Source: Cladopsammia gracilis (lineage: Eukaryota > Cnidaria > Anthozoa > Scleractinia > Dendrophylliidae). From it: DNA of 64,000 bases. Positions within the stretch are counted from its first letter, which is position 1. Every line of letters begins with the position of its first letter. A model generated the notes under the pieces. That model had not been told where the DNA came from. It did no database searches and saw nothing but the letters and a program-made list of their open reading frames with translations. Shown here piece after piece: positions 54,892 through 64,000 of the stretch. The DNA is taken from NCBI GenBank assembly GCA_022457155.1, contig JAJGOT010000480.1, forward strand, positions 248,001 to 312,000, given 5' to 3'. A program made the translations under genes and the position numbers.

Positions 54892-57800
54892 TCAGGCACT
54901 GCTTTCATAAGGACAGTATCTTGCAGGATGTCCTTTCTTAGGTCTGTGGCATTTTGAGCACTTCGGCTGTTTCCTCTTTTTTTGTGGAGGCTCAACATCG
55001 GATGATTGCCTTGTTTCCTGCTGCAGTTGTTGTTGCTGCTGTAACTGCAATTGCTCCAATGCTAAATAAAGAAGCCAAAGTCTATTTTAGTATAAACCGT
55101 TGCCCTGCAAAATCATAATTCTACCTTTATTGCTAGGAGCTAGCAAGGATCATTTTACCTGAAGGAAACAGCTCTGTCCTTGTTCGCTTTCTTGAAGCTT
55201 GTCGCTTTATGGCATCATCCTTGGAGAGCCTCTCTGTAAATTGGCTAGTTAGTGGTTCAGGAATCTTGGATTTGTAGTTTGCCCTTACCAACTCCCGTCG
55301 TTCTTTGGAGATACTGGACATTACTTGGTAGATCTGTTCAACATAATCTAGAGAAAAAATTATTGACATAAACCAATGTTTCCGGAACACTCTATTTTAA
55401 ACGATGAATCAATGAGTATCGTACCAGAATGTTGAAATAAACTCCCCTATCATTTAAAACTACTGTGTGTTTACTACTTTTTGGGGGTCATTTACAGTTG
55501 CAGTTATTGTTGCCATTATTTTAATTAAACATGTGTTATTACCTTTAATCAAGAAAATATTCTACTTACAAATTATGTGATATTTTAGCACACAAAAATG
55601 TTACATGTGATTATTATTATAAGACAGCTATGTGCTTTTTACCATATGTGGGTGGTTCAGCAACCTCTCTCACGACTTCTTCGCCCATTTTGAATTTAGG
55701 ATAGGTGACATTTATGTAGGTTTTTCCTTCCTTTGTTTTCTTTGGCTGTCTTCTTAAGTTTTCATTGAAATGAAGGCTTGCCAAGATGTGCCTGGGAAAA
55801 ATGAATTATTGAACTCAATCCATTAAAGTATATCCATTTTACATGTACATTGTTGAGATAGTTACTATTATGGGAATAATAACCCACTAAATATACCTGC
55901 AAAATGTCCCAAGCCATGAAAAACATATCATCTTTGGGTGCCACTGGTTTAAGGTGGAATGGAAGCCTTCTAAACAGCTTGTTTCAGCATTTGGAGAGAG
56001 CCTTTTGATGTCTGTCAGGAGGCTTTTCTTCATCAAGAGTTCCCTTATTTTGTCATATGCCTTTGTGCCTACAGTAAAAAATCATTGTAAGGATGTTCAA
56101 CTGGCACTAAAATAAGTACAAGAATGCAATTTTATAAAAATATGTTATTGTATGTCAATGAATAACATTTGCATTAATTTTGTTATTCTTCATGTAACTG
56201 GACATATTAATGTTATAAGATTGAAATTAGTCTTAGCATCATACCAACTTTAATCCACTTTCTGGGCTCTATGTTATCCTCATGGGCACATTCCTTAAAT
56301 AATGTGTCTGGGTGACCGCTGTGTTTGTTCGAAACATGCTGAAGGAATGACTTCCATTTTGCTAGAATCGTATCCTGAAAGCCAGCACGTGTGGAGGTTG
56401 AACACCAAAAGATGTGATTTTTGACTGCTTTCACCCATTCACCGATGACTTCACATCCTTTTTCCTTGCTGGCCCGCAGCAATTTCTTTACCACTCCCTT
56501 TGCAACATGCCACTGATCAAAGTAGTGTGTCACAGAAGGGTTGCAGTCTTTAATCCATTTGGCAATCCCTCTGTGACGGTCAGATACAAAAACTTTTATT
56601 GCAAGCCCAGCATCTTTTAAGAAGTTGAAGCATAATTTTGCACCCTCGAGCTCCATGGCGTTACTACTGCCTGTTTGATTTGCCTACAGTGAAGAAAACT
56701 GGGTTGTAAGGCAAAATAACTGTTAAATGAAACAATTTTAGATCAGTCTAAAAATTAAACAGGTAATAATGGCTGATAATTAATTTAGGTGTCAGTTGTC
56801 ATGGTGACAGATGTATATTATGAAATAATTAAATGAGCTATTGTCCCTGCACAAGGAATTATGGGTTTTGACGTCAAACACTGAAATAAGATGTTTCCAT
56901 ACCTGTAATAATTCAAAGTGTACAATCTTCATTAATGGAGAGCACAGCAGGGTGTAAACTCCATACTTTGCTGAGTGTCCCATGGAGTCGAATCTTCCAT
57001 CTCCTGACCACACAACATCCTTCATATCCCGTAAACTCGAAATCAAGGAAGATCGGTAAGTTTCCCAGTAGGTCAGAATGGCAGGAAAGAGGAATCGGCT
57101 TTGATGGTAAAAGTATGTCCTTGAATCATAAACACATAGACCCATGTGTTTGAAAACAAGAAGCAACTTGCTTATGGAAGAACCAGCCATTAGTGCAGCA
57201 AAGCTTAGGAGGATATTTCCAGCAGGATATCTCCCTAGCACAAATGGCTGGCTCTGCCAACTGTAGTTCTTCTTGCAGACCTGGCAGTGTTGGACAACTC
57301 TTACCATCGTACCATTCCTCTCCATGGACACTTTTGGATTATCGGCTCTACACTTAAAGCAGAACATCGAAAAAACTGTCAGCAAGGCACTGTAAAAAAC
57401 TATAAATTTGGGCTGTTCTCTGTACGAGGCACTTGGTGACACCCTGCAAAACAATACATTACTTTAGACTTTCGACAACTTGTCCTGTTTTCTAGCAAAG
57501 TTCCCAACAGTACTGTATCATGCTGTGGGTGTCAGGTTCGATTATTTTTCTAGCGAAGCCGCGACAGCAGGGCTTTCTACAAAGCGCCGACGCCTTTTAT
57601 TTACGCTGGTCAAGGGCTCAGGGAATCCCCCTAATTATAATAAACAGTAACTGCGGTCGGGTAGAGTATGCGTACCAACCATCATATTGGGAATAATTGG
57701 TTGTGGAGAATTGTTCAATCAAGACATATTTTACAACGGAAAAGGTACTATTTTGAGCGACATTATAAACCCCACCTTATTGAATTTCTTGAGTCTGGAA

Positions 57801-58911
57801 TGTCCTTTTCCTCGTCGTCTCCGCTGTCTTCGTCTTCCGCCTTTTCCTCTAAGAGACTCCACTCCGGATCTGCTCCATCGTCATCTTCCAAATCGTCATC
57901 TGGTTTTATATCAGCAGATGCGTCGGTCTTTTGAGGACTTTCCTCCATCCCTTGCTCATTATCTGCAGTCACGACCTCACCATCTTCATGAGGGGCGAAG
58001 TTTTCAGGTAAGGACGCTCTTTGTACTTGAAGTTGCTTTTAAAAGTAAGCAGACAGAAAACAAATAAGCCAACTTGTCAAAAGATACTTTGCCAGAAACA
58101 ATAATCAAACCTTACTTTTAAAAGTTCCTTGTTCGTCCTTTTGAGATGATCGATCTCCATCTGCAATAACGCGCGCCTTTGTTTTACTTTCCTACAAGAG
58201 TCTTGCAGTTGCTCCACGCGAATCAGATGTGTCGCACATCTCTCGCAGGAGTTGTTAGCTGGTGTGGAATGGCTGTCGCTCGGAGTTGGATGATCCGCTG
58301 ATGAAGGGCCCGGAGTACCGGTTTCGTTTTCACCTGTATGTCGACATTCGGATGTCGCCTCCAAGTTCGCTTCCACGTCCGGAGATTGCTTGGCTTCAGG
58401 ATTCGCGGGAATTGGAGTAGAATCCTTCTGAAAAACTTCTCTAAGAAGCTAAAAAGGCAAATGATTGAAGCACAAAATGGTCAAGGAGTTTATTAAACAT
58501 TGATTGTTCAATGCAATGTACTTTTTCACACTCTGTAATTATATCCTTACCATTCTTCGGTCACGCGAGGTCGGTTGTGATGTTAAAGTGTTCTGTCCGA
58601 CACAGTCTTTTGTGGGCACGGCGTCTTTTTTCAAATACTTTTTTGTCCGATAATTTCCCTTTTCTAACGTTATATCAAATCGTTGATTAAAGCAAGTGGG
58701 CTCAAAATGCGCGGAGCACAGAGCAGATGTTTTCGACGGCTGCCAGCCCGCGCGATGTCTCTGCACAAAACGAATCCATTGTTGCCGAAAACTCTCTTTG
58801 CTTGGGAACAGATGCATTGAGATGCCCTCGGTCGAAGAATTATTGTTGCAACTAACATCTCCAGGAGCCCCAGCAACACAATATTTCCCGGTGTATGTTT
58901 TTTTTCGCCAT
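54892..58911 (-). CDS. THAP-DDE-CCHC transposase, nine exons (about 870 aa)
   Basis: Exons in transcription order: 58551-58911, 58116-58448, 57776-58035, 56903-57443, 56245-56683, 55897-56068, 55643-55791, 55159-55347, 54892-55061. All phases agree. Exon 1 is a THAP finger (CVAGAPGDVSC ... CSAHFE); exon 2 a coiled coil; exon 3 acidic. The DDE residues sit in GDGRFDSMGHSAKYG (exon 4), VSDRHRGIAKWI (exon 5) and CLEGFHSTLNQW (exon 6), an RNase H-fold transposase of Kolobok type. The last exon ends in a CCHC knuckle (CSKCHRPKKGHPARYC). It would bind and cut the element ends. One flaw: an 8-A run just after the ATG shifts the frame (seven A would keep it open). Confidence 0.8.
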
Positions 58912-59189
58912 TTCGTTCTTCTTGAAGTGTTTCCTTTTTGTTCTATTCGATGCTCACGCGGGCTTTACTCTGAGTCACGATGTACACAACCAGTGACGTC
59001 ACGAGACTGTTTTGGCCGCGCCAAAATGGCGGCCAATTTCGGTCCCAACTACCCGAATTTGACGGGCTATTACACCTCTTTCCGGGATCGCAGGCGAAAA
59101 AAAATTTCACAGTCCTTATAGCCGAGGTTTAAAGATTATTTTTATGCAAAAAAATGGATTCGAAAATTTCGTTTCAGTAACACTTTAAT

Positions 59190-59690
59190 GGCAGGAGGTC
59201 AGTTTACATGCTGTGCACACTCACTGCCATTTATAGAATTATTGTTTCCAGTCTATGCCTTCGTTATGCTAGTTCTCTTGGCATATGTTGGAGCGTCTTT
59301 GGCTAACTTTTGTTGCAAGATAAGTAGTGATCGGCTGCAGTTTTTGTTAATTGTTATGAATATGCTTGGATCAGTCAATCTCTGAGGCTCGATTTCCGCC
59401 GCTTTCTCTCGTCCGGTCTCTGAGCCTCCAATCTCTCAGCCGGTGATTTAGTGTCTAAGTCTGCGGTGTGCAAGACTTGTGAGAAAGTGGATCTTTATCA
59501 CGGATGTAAGTGTCCAAGATCAAAGTCTGAAGCTGCCGTATCTCTACTGGAATAATGACTTCTTGCAGTTTATGTTTTAGCTCCTTGTTTTATTCTGTTT
59601 TTGAGTAGTGTTTCTTGGAGCTTGAAGAACCTCCTGATCCGTTGTTTCATAATGGCGTTCGGGATTGCATCCCGACATGGCTTGTACAGA
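59190..59690 (+). repeat. Dispersed repeat family, copy R4 (right flank of the THAP transposon)
   Basis: GTGTGCAAGACTTGTGAGAAAGT and TGACTTCTTGCAG match R1 in order. An inserted CT-rich patch (59390-59440, CTCTCGTCCGGTCTCTGAGCC) is specific to this copy. Confidence 0.6.
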
Positions 59691-59950
59691 TATGGTGATC
59701 TGTTTTGAAAATCTCACGGATGCTAGTGAATTCTTACGTTTTTCCACAGTTTATTTTTTAGTATTTATCAAATTATTATCCTCTAGCTGTAAACTGCGCA
59801 TTGTAAATTGGCGTAGAAATAATGGCAAAGTCCCGGGTCGGCGTCATCTAATTACCATTTTGTAAATTCAAATCTCTAAAAATAAACTCACAAACGCAAC
59901 TTTGAAATCAATCAATATTTTACCATTAAACTGTTCAAAAGTGTTGAATA
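59691..59950. other. Non-coding, no recognised feature
   Basis: Short AT-rich segment between R4 and the LINE fragments. Confidence 0.5.
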
Positions 59951-59954
59951 AATT

Positions 59955-60350
59955 GGATATTATATTTCGTTATTACAAAACATTGACATTCGAAGAGTGT
60001 GAGGTCACCTTCGCATTTCTCCTGGTCTTCAGATGCCAGAGTTTTATCCAGTTGGTCTAAAAGCCAGTCTTGGCTAGATAAATAAACTTGTTCAGCCGAA
60101 TGGAGGTTACGATAAAAATCGCGACATTCGCGAAGAATATTTTTATCGGAAGTCACGATTGAATTGTTGGCACGCAACTCTGAAATTGAGTCGCGTGTTT
60201 GTCGCTGATTTTCAAGCTGGTAGAAATACTCCCGGGAAATACTTGGTCGGTTTTTCCCCCAACTTTATCCACTGTTTTTTACTGCGAATGATGGCGTTTT
60301 TAGGAGATCTTTGATCTCCGCCAAACGCGTGTGATCATCTGTTGTATTTA
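59955..60350 (-). pseudogene. LINE ORF2 fragment between endonuclease and RT
   Basis: The minus-strand frame (60177-59935, extended upstream in the same sense) reads NSIVTSDKNILRECRDFYRN and later SQDWLLDQLDKTLASEDQEK then CEGDLTLFEC. This is the conserved linker before the RT of L1-like elements. The RT and endonuclease are absent, so this is a truncated copy. Confidence 0.65.
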
Positions 60351-60559
60351 AATTACCACGAGACAGGACTTCTCACGCTTACGCTCACGGCATCGGTAGT
60401 AGGGGGTGGCCGGCAGTTTCTGGAGAAGGGTCGCACGGAGGTTCATTTTTTTGTTTTGTAGTGCAAATTAGGACCTTTGTTATTTAAACCTCACTGAGAT
60501 TACAAAATTTAAATAAGAAAGGAAAAACGAAATGAGTTCTGGTAGTTGTAGTCAAATGA

Positions 60560-61250
60560 CGCTATCGTGCAAATGGCCTATTGTGGTTACAGGGGGAGTG
60601 TCGTTGCTGGTTGCTGTAGTGGGGGTCGGGAGGCCTCTGGTGCCCCCCCTCCGGGCACTGGAGCCTCGCGGTTCGCCTCGCGGCGTTTCGCCTTCGGGAA
60701 GTCTTTAACAACGCGCTCGGAAGACTGGCACCGGTAGCATAGTATTGGCTGGCCAGTGTACTTAAAAAAATAACTCGAGCCCTTGAGTGACTTATTTGCG
60801 TGGCACTGCCTTTTGTAAACGTGTGAATTCTATGACACGGATGCCGTTCTCGATGTGCGCGTAGCTTTGAAGCAAAGCCGGCGGACTGCTCGCGCTTTGA
60901 GGTCGCCGTATTGTTCCACGAGTTGTAGCAGGTTTTCATCGGGGAATTCAACGGGAATGAAGCATGACACGTGTAGTGCTTTTTGCCGTAAAAGGCGTAA
61001 AGGGATAACGCGTCAAAGCCCGATGCCGCCAACCGCGTGGCCGATTCTGTCCCAACGATTTCTTCCTTAAAGTTCGGTAACGACTGCGCTATACTGAGCG
61101 AGTCAAGATCCAGGTTTTCCTCCACTATCAAGCGGACAGTAAGTTCTAGTGTGGGCGAACGGCTGGTGTGCGGTACGCGCGGCCATCTCCACGTAACGCG
61201 AGGGCGAGAAAACTCGCGAGACCAAAACCCAAATTGAAAAGCACGCACTC
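60560..61250 (-). pseudogene. Retroelement ORF1/gag remnant with CCHC knuckle
   Basis: The longest frame (61248-60562, 228 codons) is not the original one throughout. In shifted frames one sees an RRM-like segment (HVSCFIPVEFPDENLLQLVE, about 60900-60960), an IENGIRVIEFTRL segment (about 60815-60855) and YTGQPILCYRCQSSERVVKD (about 60700-60760), the CCHC motif that ends LINE ORF1 proteins. It is probably ORF1 of the same minus-strand LINE as the fragment at 59955-60350, with most of the element deleted. The strong basic/GC-rich composition is unlike its surroundings. Confidence 0.5.
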
Positions 61251-61725
61251 ACCAAAGCGAAGACAGTTGGTTACAAGACGCTTTCTTGCTTGTGGTGAAA
61301 AAACGGCACCAAATCTTGTGAAAAAAAGCTCTCCTTAGTCGTCGAAGTTGAGGATTATTCTGGCTTTTGGTCTTGAAAAAGTGGAGCACTGATGAGAAAA
61401 GATCCCCCAATGCTGTACAGAGAAGTTGTTAGCAGAGGGGCACGGGTTCCCCTCCTTTTGCAAAAAAAAAATAATAATGATGATGATAAGGCCCAGCCTA
61501 TAACATTTTCTAAACACGTCTATTGTATAACCAAATAATAGGACCCCATTTTAGTTACTAGCGTGAAAATGTAAATAACTTCTGTAAAAATGCAAGGACC
61601 ACTAGAACAAACAGTAGCAATATATAGCTGGACCGTTACTTGTTTATTAGCCTATCGTGTGCCAGCAATTTATCTTAGCCAATTTTAAATATTGTAACCG
61701 TTTGTTTCCATCTTCACCAAGCTTT
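61251..61725. other. Non-coding, no recognised feature
   Basis: A-rich tract with an ATAATAATGATGATGATAA microsatellite at about 61467-61492. Nothing else assignable. Confidence 0.5.
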
Positions 61726-61733
61726 CCTAGCCC

Positions 61734-61775
61734 CTGATGAAGGTTAGTTTTGTCTAACCGAAATATCGGGCATAT
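61734..61775 (+). ncRNA. Hammerhead-like hairpin, degenerate
   Basis: CTGATGA, a 6-bp stem (GGTTAG/CTAACC) and GAAA are all present in the right order, and TAT...ATA with a following TC could form stem III and the cleavage site. The expected stem I partners do not pair, so cleavage is unlikely. Such motifs mark Penelope element ends. Confidence 0.5.
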
Positions 61776-62031
61776 CTTATTAAAAGAAATCGAACAAATT
61801 TGCTGTCTGATCAGCCTTTTATGTTAAAGTTGTTTTTTTTTGAAAATGTAAAGCCCATTTCGTGAACATAAATTTCTATTGGCTGATATGCATCATGTGA
61901 TGTTTTCATGTACGTATTTTAAGTAGACTTAATCTAAAGGTGCGCTACAACGGCATCTTTACCATATTCACTATCAATTCTTCTATTTTGTTTTTATTAA
62001 CCACACGTTCTAACGCTTTAACGAGATGGCT

Positions 62032-63068
62032 TTAAGAGCCCTTTGATTTGTTGTGTGACGAGATGTTTGTTTTCATGTTTGGCATGCAAGAGTAGCTTAG
62101 CTTTAGTGTGTGGCGGTTGAAGATCTTGTGTAATGGGTGATTTTTCGGGAAGCATCTGTCCACGATATTTAGGAACCTTCTTCCCAGATTGGTCTTCACG
62201 TTGGCGTTCCATGGTGGGTTATACCATATTACTTTCCTTTGGCGATTTTTGTTGCGCTTTTGGGCTGGCTGTGGGTTATATGTGAGCTTGTAGTCGTAGC
62301 CACTTTCGTCAAGGGCTTTTTGGTAAGGAGGGATGGCGGCATCAAAAACTTTCTTGCTTGATGAAATGCTGGTTAGTCGCTTGTTTATGTTTTCCGGGAT
62401 ATTCTTTAGTAGTGCAGGAGGGTGGTTGCTTTGACGGTGGACGTAGAGAAGTTTGTTGTTTGGTTTCATGAAGGGTTTGTAAGATTCACTTGTGAGGTCG
62501 AAGATCACATCTAAAAAGTTGATGGTCTTCTTATTAGCTTCAATTGTGATATTTAGGCCATTAGATTTGAAAATGTTGCTTACTTCTTGCTTTGTTTTCT
62601 CAATTTCTTTAGGTGTAGCTCTGCATACCGCCAGGCCATCGTCACGGTAAAGGCCCACTCGATCTTTAAACTTTGCCGCGATCAGGGATAACATGTAGAC
62701 TCCTACTAGCTCACATGTTTCGGCTCCATCATACGAGCCCATCGTCACATCGAACATGTCGTCGGTGTTCTTCTTTGCCCATGGCGTATTCTGGTGGTAT
62801 AGCAGTGATTTTTTCGCATGTATGATAATATGGCGGTCTTGTGGGGTGATGCCATGAATTGTGATGCGTAGTCTAGTGCTTTCTTTAGGAGTTGTTCAGA
62901 GATGGATGGATAGAAGTCACATACATCGAAGGTTACGAACGCATGTTGAGCTTTATCAGGTATTGTCTGGAACCATTCGATGACATTGGGTGTGCTTTTC
63001 CAGAGGTTTACTTTTGTTGCTTTGATGACTTCTTTGTTGATGTTGTCCAAAATGTGTTTGCTGATTAT
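62032..63068 (-). pseudogene. Penelope-like reverse transcriptase
   Basis: Two frames (63050-62745 and 62757-62032) overlap with a shift near 62750. They contain the palm motif FVTFDVCDFYPSI, a MGSYDGAETCELVGVY segment, the catalytic box GLYRDDGLAV, and the thumb region NPPWNANVKTNLGRRF with CFPKNHPLHKIFN. Penelope RTs are related to telomerase and normally carry a C-terminal GIY-YIG nuclease, absent here: the frame ends soon after SYSCMPNMKTNISSHN. The 5' truncation and one frameshift make it inactive. It would prime at a nick or DNA end. Confidence 0.85.
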
Positions 63069-63131
63069 GCCGATAGCAACTGTATTCCCGCTTTTATAGC
63101 CAGTTTTTGTAATTAAACGGTCAATCGTTGA

Positions 63132-63187
63132 TATTACCTGATGAGTGTGGTCATCATTTGACCATACGAAACAGTGCTGTAGTAATA
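63132..63187 (+). ncRNA. Hammerhead ribozyme (inverted Penelope terminal repeat)
   Basis: Stem I is TATTAC (63132-63137) with GTAATA (63182-63187). CTGATGA is at 63138-63144. Stem II is nine pairs (63145-63153 with 63159-63167, one G-U) with loop TCATT. GAAA is at 63168-63171. Stem III is ACAG/CTGT with a tiny loop, and cleavage would follow GTA at 63181. The core is identical to the copy at 48071-48130, which is on the other strand. Confidence 0.8.
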
Positions 63188-63190
63188 AAA

Positions 63191-63582
63191 CGATGAACTA
63201 CCTCTGAAGTCTTCAACCAATTTATTATAATTGTCAATGCTCCTCTAAGAGTTGAGCGCTCTCTGAAAAACATTTAAATCAAGAATTTATATATATATAT
63301 ATATATATAGGTATGTGCCGCTCGATAGGATGGGGTTTTTGAGGTGCTCATTCCTTAAATAGGGTATCCTTTTTGGTATTTTTGGTATTGTGATCCTTAG
63401 ATATTCCTTAGATAGGGTCACTTAATTGCAGTATCCACTTCAACGAGCAAAACAAAAAAGATATGGTCTGTTAAAACTGCACTACACGCCTGAATTGGGC
63501 CTTAATATTAAGGGTATCAAATCTCGATTTTCTACCCGTAAATAGGGTTAGGGTTTCAGAATCTTGGCAGCACACAGTTTCA
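63191..63582. other. Non-coding with (TA)n microsatellite
   Basis: An (AT)n run of about 22 bases lies at 63288-63309. No gene supported. Confidence 0.6.
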
Positions 63583-63712
63583 AAGCCATTCATTTTATTA
63601 ATTAAATTTACAAAAACTGTTTATTAAAAGTTTGATGGCAAATCTTAATACAATATCTATGAAGAATTTCCTTTCAAAAAACACGCTTTTTGCAATTATA
63701 TATTACACTGTA
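63583..63712. repeat. Dispersed repeat, copy 2 (copy 1 at 36115-36240)
   Basis: Near-identical to copy 1 through about 125 bp, with scattered substitutions (AAGAATTCACTTTC versus AAGAATTTCCTTTC). The similarity ends in a TACTATATATTAC tract. Confidence 0.8.
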
Positions 63713-64000
63713 CTATATATTACTATATATTACCTGCCCATCAATCCCACCGTGTATGGGCGATTGCTATGTGGATGCTTTACTTCTTGGTTGTTTGGCA
63801 GTACTGTTACTTGATTAGTGACAACGCACTGCTTATGCTATTTAGATTTTTGAAAACTTTGTTTACGTGTATTGGAACTATTTTACAGAATGGAGCAGAT
63901 GCAGAGTTTTTCATTTCCTTATCTGCTATGGTGCCATCAACAATGTATGCCTTAAGAGGCTTTTTGCGTGTAGATCGTGACAACTTTGAAAGATATGTGG
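63713..64000. other. End of window, no recognised feature
   Basis: An open 60-codon frame at 63632-63814 overlaps the repeat and is not supported as a gene. Confidence 0.5.

Larger units (their letters stand above)
52676..59178. mobile_element. THAP-type DDE transposon (Kolobok-like), apparently autonomous
   Basis: ACTGAAACGAAATTTTCGA at 52676-52694 returns inverted at 59160-59178, and a second inverted pair inside (GTGACGTCACTGGTTGTGTA at about 52857 and its inverse at about 58982) extends the symmetry. It carries two convergent spliced genes: a P2RX7-like-domain gene (plus) and a THAP-DDE-CCHC transposase (minus). THAP-containing DDE transposases with this GDGRFDS motif are typical of Kolobok. 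TTAA occurs six bases outside the right TIR (59184-59187), but I found no matching TTAA at the left, so the exact ends and duplication are unsettled. Confidence 0.75.
61720..63190 (-). mobile_element. Penelope-like retroelement, truncated, joined to an inverted terminal repeat
   Basis: The RT region (minus, 63068-62032) is cut at its 5' side at about 63070, where an inverted (plus-strand) terminal segment starts. This segment (63073-63190) matches the tail of the GIY-YIG copy near 48.07-48.2 kb and includes a complete hammerhead. The GIY-YIG domain is missing after the RT. Inverted and partial terminal repeats around truncated copies are known for Penelope-like elements. Confidence 0.8.

Noticed and set aside
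57668..58067. Plus-strand Ser- or Arg-rich frames
   Set aside because: Antisense of exon 3 of the THAP transposase.

Overview
This is eukaryotic DNA: spliced exons with GT/AG boundaries, AATAAA signals, long AT-rich non-coding stretches and dense transposons. The transposon mix (a gypsy element with integrase upstream of reverse transcriptase, BEL/Pao, Penelope-like elements with hammerhead ribozymes, a Ngaro/DIRS-type tyrosine-recombinase retroelement, a THAP-domain DDE transposon carrying a P2RX7-like gene, and Mutator- and TTAA-type non-autonomous elements) suggests a marine invertebrate, most likely an anthozoan cnidarian such as a stony coral or sea anemone. This is an inference; nothing here fixes the species.

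Layout. 1-4919: a nearly full-length L1/Tx1-type LINE with poly-A tail, broken by frameshifts. 5.6-8.7 kb: small foldback elements, a TTAA MITE, degenerate telomere-like CCCTAA tracts and low-complexity repeats. 9.1-11.3 kb: remnant of a virus-like or Polinton-like element (two compact convergent membrane-protein genes with overlapping stops, plus a decayed capsid-like frame). 11.9-17.4 kb: a BEL/Pao element with a 5-bp target duplication. 17.4-25.7 kb: a minus-strand gypsy element with the Gmr1-like order gag-PR-IN-RT-RNase H. The BEL sits in its 3' end, and its RT is split by a 3.5-kb Mutator-like element (9-bp target duplication) that holds its own tandem array, a MITE and a candidate captured exon. 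25.95-26.78 kb: a nested foldback array.

27.6-31.0 kb is the most gene-like part. It has a small three-exon gene for a probable secreted protein (TATA box, two good introns, poly-A signal) and, on the other strand, an intact 567-codon single-exon gene with a C2H2 finger, a tyrosine-recombinase-like region and a C-terminal Myb/telobox-like domain. Upstream of the latter lies a tandem array (31.5-32.7 kb) of about 180-bp units, each with two GGAACAATCGTTCC palindromes.

33-50 kb is mostly non-coding and repeat-rich: Penelope fragments, a 1.56-kb Mutator-like element with a 9-bp duplication, a 1.4-kb TIR element carrying a tRNA-like sequence, a Helitron helicase remnant, and a Penelope GIY-YIG endonuclease fragment followed by a complete hammerhead ribozyme motif. 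50.2-52.3 kb: an internally deleted Ngaro/DIRS-like element with split direct repeats. 52.68-59.18 kb: an apparently complete DNA transposon with a nine-exon THAP-DDE-CCHC transposase gene (minus) facing a three-exon P2RX7-like-domain gene (plus). 59.9-61.3 kb: minus-strand LINE remnants. 61.7-63.2 kb: a Penelope RT fragment (minus) joined to an inverted terminal segment with a second complete hammerhead.

A family of dispersed repeats (copies near 44, 46.5, 52.6 and 59.3 kb) repeatedly served as an insertion target. Most coding sequence is selfish DNA in various stages of decay. The likely exceptions are the 27.6-kb secreted-protein gene and the 29.3-31.0-kb recombinase-like/Myb gene.
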